The position numbers and the translations under genes are program-made. Positions 45,061 through 56,609 of a stretch of 64,000 nucleotides of DNA are shown piece by piece. The notes under the pieces are model-generated. The model had not been told where the DNA came from and searched no databases. It saw nothing but the letters and a program-made list of their open reading frames with translations. The stretch is taken from NCBI RefSeq assembly GCF_020536995.1, contig NC_068361.1, positions 106,980,882 through 107,044,881 of the forward strand, read 5' to 3'. How positions within the stretch are numbered: the stretch's first letter is position 1; every line of letters begins with the position of its first letter. This DNA is from Dreissena polymorpha (taxonomy: Eukaryota > Mollusca > Bivalvia > Myida > Dreissenidae).

Positions 45061-47513
45061 CAAAACAATAATTTACAATTTACAGCTCAGTTTAGATTTC
45101 ACTATGGAGCACTGCTCATACCAGCCCTTGCATGCTAAACGCAGTTGGAACTCTTAGAACTATTGTTATAGAACTATTGTTACGTGCGTACTCTTAAACC
45201 ATTTGAGTTCTATTTATACAAACACCTTAGTACATGGTACCTGTTAAATTTTTCGCCAACCAACAATTTAGCTGTACAATGCAAGTCCAGCATTTTCCGT
45301 GAATGCAACCATTCATTTGGATTTTCACAATAACTACAATGTGAAAGCAGCTTTTAATTCCTTTCTTTCTTTTAATAAATAGTGTTTGATTTATAATTGT
45401 TAATTCAAAATAAAAGGATAAATTGAAGGTTGTGGAAATTTGAAAACAATCGTGTGAGCATAAAGCAGAGTAGTTTATTATAAGCTAATTAACAATGCTG
45501 GACCTAAATTGGATTCTTCCTTGAACACACAAAGTTCGGCAATCGCCATAGGAATTACGTACTACTATAAGCAGCTTATCTTCTAAAATAAATATATTGA
45601 TGAACAGTGTATGCTCCCTGTTACTCATGGCATCAATCATTGATACAAATTCATCATGACTGACTTAATGTTAGTTGACAAAAAAGGTGGACAAATCACA
45701 AACATATATAAAACAACAACACATTATGTCAAACAAAACTTTATTGAAGATTTGGGCAGATTATTGTTTAAAAAAAATCAGTGGTAAAAATATAACAGTG
45801 TTTAAAGGTGTCTAGTGCTGTAATGAACATGTCAAGTGCTAGAAGCAATGTGCATCAATATAATGAAAAAGAACATGGCAATGTAATTGACAGTTTAAAC
45901 AAGTCATTTTACAGCTTAAGTAAATAAAATAAAATTGTTTGTATTACTGGTTTTATATTGAGACCCTTTGCAAATATACTATGCCCCTTATACTTCATCA
46001 TTTAAAACTTAGAACTAAAATATAATTATCAACACTTCTTTAAATAATATTATTAGTTTAGTCAAACAAATTATAACCTATGTTTTACTCAAGTTCATTA
46101 CTTTCTTACCATAAATTAAGAGGCAACACAGAAGTTAATATTATTATTAATGAATCTTCTCTTCTTTAAGCCTTACATTTATAGACCATGCCTCCTAGTT
46201 TGGTTTTAAAATAAATCAATCTATGGATATATAAGTGACATACAAACCATGATAAAACATTGGCGTGCGTACCAAAATCTTGGACAAACTTTAAAGAGAA
46301 ATTAGCATTCTTTTACAAAAATAATGTAACAAATCAAATGAACAGGTTGGGATCACCAATTAGAAGTTGTATCAAAAGACGGCATTATCAATAAAGTAAT
46401 GATAGAGATGCTTTAGAAGAGGCCTGAAATAAAATAGTGTAGTTGCTCTTCCCACATCTCATCTTGAAATATTGCCAAAACCCGAAAGACTGTTACTTAT
46501 TTGAGAAATGTTTAAAGGCATTGTGTCCACTAGAACATTTAATAAATCCATCGGAAATAAGTTCCTGTTTCCATGTGATTTGTTTTTCTTTCCATTTTGT
46601 TCTTGTGAATTTAAAACACAATACTGTAACAATTTGTCAATATCATGTATATTATTTATACTGTAAATATATTTCGAAGTTTCTGACATTTGTATTAGAC
46701 TGTATTGAAATTGGAATAATTGCCTTTCAGAAGTTGTTTATAGCTCAAATATCACGCCAAATTTGAGTAAGAATGTTTTTATTGCAATGCAAAAATCTTT
46801 TAAATACCTTCATGGTTCTTTGAAGTATATTTGCTGTATTTAAATTTGAAAATATTGATAATGTTTTGAGCTGTTACGTAACTGTAACGTTGACATCAAC
46901 TTTTGTTACAAAGTTGTTGTACGAGTAGTTCATGGTTGGTCAAATTTAAAGATTTCTTTTCCATATTTATTTTACCCCCCATCACTATAAGTCATGTACA
47001 TGTATATGAGATTGTGAAGAAGCATATATTTTATTTTAGGCCTCAAAGGGGTGTTAATACAGTAATTTCTACATAAAAAACCTACATACTGATAACCATA
47101 CGATACAAACACAATATTTATATGCTTTGTATACAAAAACACGGACACTGTACCAAAAATTCTATAAAAATAATCTTTAAATAAAATCAAGTTTTTTATT
47201 CTGTAGAAAAATATGAAAATACAAATTCCAGATTCACCTATAAATAGAAAGCTGTTCACGCTACACAATTTTACCACAAACACAAATTGATTACTCTACA
47301 ACAAAATACTTGGACAAAACCCATAACAAGAAGAACATAAAAAGATTGGTTCTTGATATATAAACAGTTTCCTCGTCTTTCTAACTTAAATGCAAATCTT
47401 ATTTTTATCTTTTATTGAGTTTTAGTTTCATAGCAATTGCCATATTGAGAAAACACTCAAAAAGGATAACTAAAAAGTGCTTTAAGATCAGACCTTCAGT
47501 ACCAGTAATTGCA
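45061..47513. other. AT-rich sequence, possible distal CPEB 3' UTR
   Basis: No coding feature or known repeat is seen apart from the poly(A) signal at 45,740. Short open frames have random composition. Confidence 0.45.
45705..45745 (-). terminator. Minus-strand poly(A) site, candidate distal end of the CPEB 3' UTR
   Basis: On the minus strand AATAAA (45,745-45,740) is followed about 20 nt later by a GU-rich stretch (TGTGTTGTTGTTTT), the usual pair of cleavage and polyadenylation signals. The nearest minus-strand coding end upstream is the CPEB stop at 56,610, with no other supported minus-strand gene between. The site could therefore end a CPEB transcript with a 3' UTR of nearly 11 kb. CPEB2-4 mRNAs are known for very long 3' UTRs. 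The link is inferred; nearer poly(A) sites could be used instead. Confidence 0.4.
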
Positions 47514-48471
47514 TAAGAGGTCCTGAAAGGACCATAGTCGCTCACCTGAGATACAAAGGAACTGACCTGTTCTTTGAAGCCCAAGATATCATTAGAACAA
47601 TTGTTCTAAACAAGTTTCATGAAGAGTGATTTTTAAATGTAACTTTTATAGTGCTTACAATGTTTTACTATAGCCATGTAAGGATAAATTCCCCGCCCCC
47701 TGGCGGCCATGTTTTTCAACAGACCAGAACCATTTTCAAAATCATCCAAGATATCATAAAAACAAATGATCTGACCAAGTTTCAAGAAAATCAGACAATT
47801 AACGTGACTTTAAGAGGGTTAACAAGTTTTGACTATATCAAGTTTCATGATATACCGACAATAAATGTGGCCTCAATAGGGTTAACAAGGTTGATTATAG
47901 CCATATAAGGAAAAATGCCTCACCCTCTGGCAGCCATGTTTTTCAACAGACCAGGCCAATTTTCAAACAACTACAAAATATCATTAGAACAAATGTTCTG
48001 GTCAAGTTTCATGAAGATTGGAATATATTTGTGACTTTTTGAGTGTTAACAAATTGTTACTATAGCCATATAAGGAAAAAGGCCCGCCCCCCCCCCCCCT
48101 GGCGGCCATGTTTTTCAAGCAACCAGAACCATTTTCACACTCGTCCAAGATATCATTGGTACAAATCTTCTGACCAAGTTTCATGATGATTGGGCAATAA
48201 ATGTGGCCTCTAGAGTGTTAACAAGTTTTCACTAAAGCCATTTAAGACCAACATTTCCCGCCCCCCTTGCGGCCATGTTTTTCAAGCAACAGGAACCATT
48301 TTTGAACTTGTCATTGGTAAAAATCTTCGGACCAAATTTCATGAACATCGGGCAATAGATGTGGCCTCTAGAGTGTTCACAAGGCAAATGTTGATGCCTC
48401 ACAACTCATGAAGGACAAAAGGCGATCAAAAGCGCTCATCATGGGCACATTGTGATCAGGTGAACTAAAAA
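47514..48471 (-). mobile_element. Family F element, about five monomers
   Basis: The left end AAGAGGTCCTGAAAGGACCA has the hairpin GGTCC-TGAAA-GGACC, then CGCTCACCTGA. Monomers carry CTGGCGGCCATGTTTTTCAA, AACCAGAACCATTTTC and GTGGCCTCTAGAGTGTTAAC. It ends TGATCAGGTGAACTAAAAA. TCACCTGA and TCAGGTGA are complementary. Confidence 0.85.
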
Positions 48472-50937
48472 GTTCTACTTTTTCTTACAATTTTTTTCAG
48501 ATAATGACATATAGTACAAAAGTATTCTTTGATAACATAGCTTTAAAAATGTTCTTACTTTTGACAGCTAACAATTAATATGATTTCAATTCTTTTTCAA
48601 TGTAAACTTCAAGATTTTACTCCAGAAATAAATAGTGGCTTTTATTTACAAAAACAACTGGGAACTATTCAGTTACTGTGAAACACCAACATTAAAATTG
48701 CAAACAAATATAATGTTTTCGGGTGAATCAGAAATTGCTAAATATCTGAGGTATTGTTCTATAAACTTTTAAGATTGGTACGAAAATTTTCTATAGCAGA
48801 AATTAAACTTTGAGGTAGAATACTTTTAACAAAGAATTGAGATTGTCTATCCCATAGTATTTCTTTCAATGCACACTTCTTCAAAAATTTACAAACATAA
48901 GATACAGTCAAATATTTATTTGACCTCAGTATCAAATAACTTATAGTATTTGTCACTCAAATTAAAAATCAATAAAAAGTTTATTAAATTTAAATATATA
49001 TTTATTTATGTACCTTTGGGTAATGCATATAGACATTTATGAAGAAAAATTATGAGACAGTTTTGAATAAAAATTGAGCATGAAATCGATTGCGACTTCG
49101 TTTTAGTCAAAATAACAAAAATGTTTGTTTGCTGGTTCTTTTCATAAAATATAATACAACATCTTCATTATCTTGTTGTATGTTAATATAGACACTACCA
49201 CATTTAAATTAAGGACAGGGCAACTAAAATGGAACTTTTCATAAATATAGAAAATATTTATTGGAAAATATAAATATAGATATAGGCAGGTAAAATATTC
49301 ACAACAAATTTCTCACAACGTGTTCAGTACAGCCACAAAGACTAGAATATATTCTATTGACAACAACCAGTTTTCTAGATAAGTATGAAAATAGCCACAA
49401 AAATACATTTCAAAAACAAAATCTAGTGATTTATCCAAAACGTGATTAAAATGATCATTTGAACACTCGTGTTTTAAAGCTTCATTATTTCATAATGCAT
49501 ATGCGTAAAAGTAAGAAAGATAAGGCATGATTATCTTGTTGTCTCATCCTGGTTCTACCTTCTGTTGGGTGAACATTTTGATTTATTAAATGTTCGATAT
49601 AAAGTAACTATGCATCGACTTTAAATAATCACAAACTTCGAATCAACGTATTTTTAAAGCAGATTGTTATTGAACGAAGTAGGAAATTTTTTCAACAATA
49701 TGTATTATGTATCTACAAGGATAATCATTACAAGCTTATTATGTAAAAAATGATTTTATATAGGAAGTATGCCATCTATTAACTACATTGTATGCAAGTT
49801 TGGAAGAATGGTTAACAAACGACTTTCTTTCAAGTCAATGAACACGAGGGGGTGTTGGGTTTGTACAAAAATAATCTATTCAATTTCAACTATCTGGAAT
49901 GAATGGTACATGGTAAAACAATCACTTTATAAGCACATCTTGGTATTATTTTCATAACTCTACCAAACTGTTTGGAAGAAAAATAAACAATTTCAATTGA
50001 AAAAATTAAATATATGTATTAAAATATGACTCTGTTTAATAGTTTGACGGGTATGCTGCATACTGGGCAACTAAATGAAAGTGCTTTAATCAACAGACCA
50101 AGATCAAAATGTTGAAGTATCTCAAAAATATGGAAGTCATATTCAAAGGGATCTCATATAAAATTACAGGAAACAGTACCAAATTGGTATATAATACAAT
50201 GATGGAATTAATCAAAAGCTCATAAATATTTTTTTATTTTTTTTAAGTATTAAAATGTGAAAGGAACTGGAAAAACACTAACGTACAACTCAATAATTGA
50301 AACATTAAATATTGTGCATGTACAACCTAGGTACAAAAATCACATGTATTACTGAAGTAGTAATGTCTCGCAAAAAACAAGCTATTTAACAACATTTACA
50401 CACTTCATGCATAATGATGCAATTATATGGTGACTTCAATTCTTGTTTTTTTGTATACAAATACAGATCTGCTTATTTGTCTGTATATAGTTTAACTAAC
50501 TTTAACCCTCATTATTACCTCCCAAAAAACATTTAATGTTTTCAAACAATCTTAATTTTTTGCAATGGTTTAATTTTTGTTCTTGTATCTATTTCACCAT
50601 ACAAACCAGATTGGCTGTTAAATTTCAAGAAATTACTACAACAGTACACAAGAAATAACACAAAAAAAACGTGAATAATATTAACAACAAGAGTGAATAA
50701 ATAATTAGCAACAAATAATAGCTACATTAACAATAAAAGGTATTAAACAACCTGACACCCTACCCCAAGAACAAACTACTACAACGTTCTTGTTTGCAAC
50801 TAGTCCACATACTACATTTTTGCCGAATAACTACTATGCAATAGACTACAATATTTCACCTGCATTGTGCGTAAAATGGTTATCATGTTATAAGCCATAT
50901 GCAACCATGGTAGCTCCTGTTCAGCCTACACATTCCC
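48472..50937. other. AT-rich, repeat-poor sequence, possible CPEB 3' UTR
   Basis: No gene, repeat family or RNA structure stands out. The lack of element insertions over 2.4 kb contrasts with the rest of the window. Confidence 0.4.
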
Positions 50938-53150
50938 GCAGTTAGGTCTTGAGGTACCGTGTCGGCTTGTGAGACCATGAAACCTTGCAGGTCTTGAGGT
51001 ACCATGTCCGCTAGCGAGACCATGAAACCTTGCAGGTCTTGAGGTACTGTGTCCGCCAGTGAGACCATGAAACCTTGCAGGTCTAAAAGTACCATGTCCG
51101 CTAGTGAGACCATGAAACCTTGCAGGTCTTGAGGTACTGTGTCTGCTAGTGAGACCAGGAAACCTTGCAGGTCTTGAGGTACTGTGTCTGCTAGTGAGAC
51201 CATGAAACCTTGCAGGTCTTGAGGTACTGTGTCTGCTAGTGAGACCATGAAACCTTGCAGGTCTTGAGGTACTGTGTCTGCTAGTGAGAACATGAAACCT
51301 TGCAGGTCTTGAGGTACCGTGTCTGCTAGTGAGACCAGGAAACCTTGCAGGTCTTGAGGTACTGTGTCCGCCAGTGAGACCAGGAAACCTTGCAGGTCTT
51401 GAGGTACCATGTCCGCTAGCGAGACCATGAAACCTTGCAGGTCTTGAGGTACTGTGTCCGCCAGTGAGACCATGAAACCTTGCAGGTCTAAAAGTACCAT
51501 GTCCGCTAGTGAGACCATGAAACCTTGCAGGTCTTGAGGTACCGTGTCCGCCAGTGAGACCAGGAAACCTTGCAGGTCTTGAGGTACTGTGTCTGCTAGT
51601 GAGACCAGGAAACCTTGCAGGTCTTGAAGTACTGTGTCCGCTAGTGAAACCATGAAACCTTGCAGGTCTTGAGGTACTGTGTCCGCTAGTGAGACCAGGA
51701 AACCTCGCAGGTCTTGAGGTACCATGTCCGCTAGCGAGACCATGAAACCTTGCAGGTCTTGAGGTACTGTGTCCGCTAGTGAGACCATGAAACCTTGCAG
51801 GTCTTGAGGTACTGTGTCTGCTAGTGAGACCAGGAAACCTTGCAGGTCTAAAAGTACCATGTCCGCTAGTGAGACCATGAAACCTTGCAGGTCTTGAGGT
51901 ACCATGTCCGCTAGTGAGACCATGAAACCTTGCAGGTCTTGAGGTACTGTGTCCGCCAGTGAGACCAGGAAACCTTGCTGGTCTTGAGGTACTGTGTCCG
52001 CTAGTGAGACCATGAAACCTTGCAGGTCTTGAGGTACCGTGTCCGCCAGTGAGACCAGGAAACCTTGCAGGTCTTGAGGTACCGTGTCTGCTAGTGAGAC
52101 CATGAAACCTTGCAGGTCTTGAGGTACCATGTCCACTAGTGAGAACATGAAACCTTGCAGGTCTTGAGGTACCGTGTCCGCTAGTGAGACCATGAAACCT
52201 TGCAGGTCTTGAGGTACCATGTCCACTAGTGAGAACATGAAACCTTGCAGGTCTTGAGGTACCGTGTCCGCTAGTGAGACCATGAAACCTTGCAGGTCTT
52301 GAGGTACCGTGTCCGCTAGTGAGAACATGAAACCTTGCAGGTCTTGAGGTACAGTGTCTGCTAGTGAGACCATGAAACCTTGCAGGTCTTGAGGTACCAT
52401 GTCCACTAGTGAGAACATGAAACCTTGCAGGTCTTGAGGTACCGTGTCCGCTAGTGAGACCATGAAACCTTGCAGGTCTTGAGGTACCATGTCCACTAGT
52501 GAGAACATGAAACCTTGCAGGTCTTGAGGTACAGTGTCTGCTAGTGAGACCATGAAACCTTGCAGGTCTTGAGGTACCATGTCCACTAGTGAGAACATGA
52601 AACCTTGCAGGTCTTGAGGTACAGTGTCTGCTAGTGAGACCATGAAACCTTGCAGGTCTTGAAGTACCCTGTCCGCCAGTGAGACCAGGAAACCTTTCAG
52701 GTCTTGAGGTACCATGTCCGCTAGTGAGAACATTAAACCTTGCAGGTCTTGAAGTACCGTGTCCTCCAGGGAGACCAGGAAACCTTGCAGGTCTTGAGGT
52801 ACCGTGTCCGCTAGTGAGAACATGAAACCTTGCAGGTCTTGAGGTACCATGTCTGCTAGTGAGACCATGAAACCTTGCAGGTCTTGAAGTACCGTGTCCG
52901 CCAGTGAGACCATGAAACCTTGCAGGTCTTGAAGTACCATGTCCGCTAGTGAGACCATGAAACCTTGCAGGTCTTGAGGTACCGTGTCCGCTAGTGAGAA
53001 CATGAAACCTTGCAGGTCTTGAGGTACCGTGTCCACTAGTGAGAACATGAAACCTTGCAGGTCTTGAGGTACCGTGTCCGCTAGTGAGAACATGAAACCT
53101 TGCAGGTCTTGAGGTACCGTGTCCGCTAGTGAGAACATGAAACCTTGCAG
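50938..53150 (-). repeat. 45-bp minisatellite, about 49 copies, open in one minus-strand frame
   Basis: The plus-strand unit runs CTTGCAGGTCTTGAGGTACC, GTGTCCGCTAGTGAGACCAT, GAAAC. On the minus strand 45 bp is 15 codons, LQGFMVSLADTVPQD, with no stop across the array. The resulting open frame (50,883-53,159) has 758 codons. Copies vary at a few sites (M/L, V/F, A/V, T/M, P/L). A 90-bp dimer pattern is clear at about 52,080-52,640. A stop lies two codons upstream of the frame. I see no promoter, splice evidence or known homologue, so I treat it as a repeat first. If the distal poly(A) site is used, it is transcribed in the CPEB 3' UTR in this orientation. Confidence 0.97.
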
Positions 53151-56100
53151 ACTAGTCAAGATCTACCATGGCTGCATATGACATAAAACCCATTTTTGCA
53201 TAATGCTAGTCATTCCTCTTTCACAACTCAATTATAGACCACATGTTTTTCTTGATACGCCCTTCAAATTTCTGACTAGATATTAGACCACAACTTCTGT
53301 TACTGGAAGTCTATAGTTATGTTCTTGAATATACTGGCACTTCAGTGACGTTTTACCGCCACATAATTATAAAATGATGCTAGGCTAAAAATTCATTAAA
53401 AAATCTGCAATCGTGCTTCTAGGGTATGCAATAAATTATCTGAAAAATCTTTGATGGCGGTTTTTACAATGAATATCTAAATCTAATCATGATTTTGGCA
53501 AATTGACATTTCAAAAGACTAGTTTCTTATAGCAGAAAAAGTGTTAATTTAATGCATGTCCACACATGTTTTTTGCAAAACAAAATTTAAAAGACTAGCT
53601 TATTACCGGTACATAAAAAACTAACAATATATGATGACTAGAATACAAATGCAAAACACTGTAAATAAATATAGCTGAATTTGTGTAACTCATTTTGAAC
53701 ACTAGATATTCTATGTATACTAAACATTAAAAACAAAAACATAAACTTTTGCAAAATTGAAACAAAAATTGCACTCAATTTGAAAATAAAGATTTAATAT
53801 ATATTATAAATATATGTATTTTTTTCCCATATAATATATTATGCTCTGATGAGCTGTGTGAAAGGTGTTGGCTATATCAACATATATTTAAAATCCCAGA
53901 CACGTGTTTTTAATATATATAAAAAATATATATATTAAAAACACGTGTCTGGGATTTTAAATATATGTTGATATAGCCAACACGTTTCTTTTCTGGTAAA
54001 CATTCGACTTAGTTAAGTAGGCTATTACAAATCTACTGATTCTTATTTAGAAAAGATACTTGCGATTAATTTAAAAAAACAATACGTGTTTTAACAGAAT
54101 ATTAAGAACATGATCATAATAGACAACTTTCTTTAATTTTTTTTTTTTATTGAATATACCACCATTAAAAAAAAACTTGCAGGTATGAAAGTAGCTGTAG
54201 ATTATACCAAATTAAATTATGGCCAGTAGCAAGAGATCCAATGATAAAACATGTTTTTGGTAGCACACTAAAAGAAATACCAAACTGTAACGATAGAAAA
54301 CACAATGAAATGTCCATCAAAAATGCTACGTCAAACACAACATTAAATCACAGAGCTAAAACCAAACTTCATACACCATAACTAAATGCGGAAATGTACA
54401 ACTGGAACCTGAAGCAACTAATAAATGGATCACTTTTGAGCAAATCCCTACATCTAACCACCTATAGAAAACTACTAAAATGCATGTACCAAAACTCATG
54501 GTCAATTAATGATGACAATTGTTTAATGACAACAGCCATATTGATTGTGTATTGTTGTTATTTATTAAACATGTATGATTTAACTTCAGGAAAGGTTTGA
54601 GTTAAGTAGATTAAGTAATACAATCCTTATACAGCCACTTTTCAGTAGTCAAAAATATCGTTCAAAATGTTTAAAATGAAAATCTGGGTAAATACTTTGA
54701 ATGAACAAGCTAAAAACCTATAGTACATACATTGCACAAAAGTATGTTTATTTTCTGACTAAAACTCTAAAATACATTGTGTGGAGATTGGAGTAATATG
54801 ACCAGAAATCAATAATAAAACAATATTATGACAAGTGCATTGCTTTGAGTATTATTTAAGCTGGACATTTTAAGTTCATAAATTAAGACATAAATTTTTT
54901 ATTGAAATGCAATCAGCGTGTAGTACAAAGGGTGTCATCAACATCAATCCGTTTCTTTATATTTTCAACTTAATAAAGCGTATTTTTAACACAACAAATA
55001 AAAACGTCAACACAATATCCCATCAACAAAAATATTTGAAAACAAAATAAGCAAATAAATAAATATACATAATTCTGATTTCGATTAATAAAGCACATAT
55101 TATGAATGAAATAATTTACACTAACTAGAGTAATAAACTAATTAACAAAACTCTGCAGTACAAGAGAGCATCCACAAAATAGAAAGTAATATAACTCATT
55201 ATCAAAAACAAGCTCCAAAAGAAAACAAAAGTAAACTTAAGGGTAAAAGGTATGAAAAACTAAAATCACAACATTATTTACATAAACTCAAAAACAATAA
55301 CTCAGTACAACAAAATAAATATACTGAAATATAAAAATTCTCCTTTAAAATAATTATGAAGCTACAAAAAATTTCTGGGATAAAGACACATACTAGAATT
55401 GTTAAATACATGCGTCGTTACATATAACAAAAACACAAAACAAACTTGCGTACTGATTTTGAAACCCAAATAAACGCCAAATTACCAATGAAACTTCAAA
55501 ATTACAAAATGGAATGTTAACTACAATATCCAAACCATGTATACACAAAAATAGTCTGCACATACATTCTGTTAAAAACTTGACAAAATCTGCAAAATTT
55601 ACTATCAGGGTATGGAAAAAATTACAACATAAAAATATATTCCTTCTACATCTATAAATAAACCTCTGGGCCAGATTTTGGAAGCATTCACACAATATTT
55701 TGAAAATTAAATTATGATTTTTTTTAGATTTTTTATTTTTTGCTTTCCTATACCAAAATATAAAAGTGCAAAAATGTGAGAACCTTTCCAGTGTTATGAA
55801 AGTAGAAAGCTGCATGCTGTACATTGAAAACATGCAAGCTATGGAAGGATTTCATGATTGCAAACAACACTGAGGATATTTTCCTTACACAGGTGTGTGA
55901 ACCCATTCAATCCATACAAAATGTAATCATCAAACAATGGAACCCAATTAACCAAACAAAGTACACTTTTGGATGCAATGAAAATCATATACAAAATATA
56001 TTCAATTCATTACTTGTACATGTAACAACCAAAATGATATCTAAAAAAAGAAAGTTCCATAAAAGCATCTGTTGTATCATAAAAAAAAATGATAATTCAT

Positions 56101-56609
56101 AATAACAAAATTTTACATAAATAAATCACTTAATAATACTTATAAATCATATTTATAAGATTTTCCTCATTTATAAACCATGATTTTGTCATTATCTCAT
56201 TTCTTACCAGTCCAGCACCACAGAAATCCTCTCTTGTTATCATTAATAAAGTATCCTTAATGAAAACCAACAAAACTGACGTCATTGACTTCTTCACTAT
56301 CGTTTGGGTGTGCACAAAATAACAATACTTCCATTGTCAATATTTCAAATTTTAAGAGACCAAATGATTGTGAAAATGTCAAACAAATATGTTACGTTTT
56401 GAGAAACAATTGCTGTAGTTCTGGACGTCATAGTAATGCTGAACACAAAATTTAAAATAAAATGCAGACAAAATGTATTGACAAATCCTCTACGTTCCAA
56501 TAAAAAACAATCTTCCAAACTGTGAATCTGTCCCTTGCAACTGGATGCATCTTCACAGAGCCCACTGAAACAAATCCAAGCACTTCAAGTCAGCCTAACA
56601 CAAGCCTCT
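53151..56609. other. AT-rich sequence downstream of the CPEB stop, likely 3' UTR
   Basis: No coding feature. A long palindrome lies at 53,865-53,983. Many A/T runs occur; several TTTATT hexamers could be nearer poly(A) signals for the minus-strand CPEB transcript. Confidence 0.5.
53865..53983. repeat. Perfect 57-bp inverted repeat with a 5-nt loop
   Basis: Arms 53,865-53,921 and 53,927-53,983 are fully complementary (GTGTTGGCTATATCAACATA ... against ... TATGTTGATATAGCCAACAC). Each arm carries a CACGTG core. Confidence 0.97.

Noticed and set aside
50883-53159. Calling the 758-codon frame a protein gene outright
   Set aside because: The open frame follows automatically from a 45-bp unit without stops; no independent coding evidence is visible.
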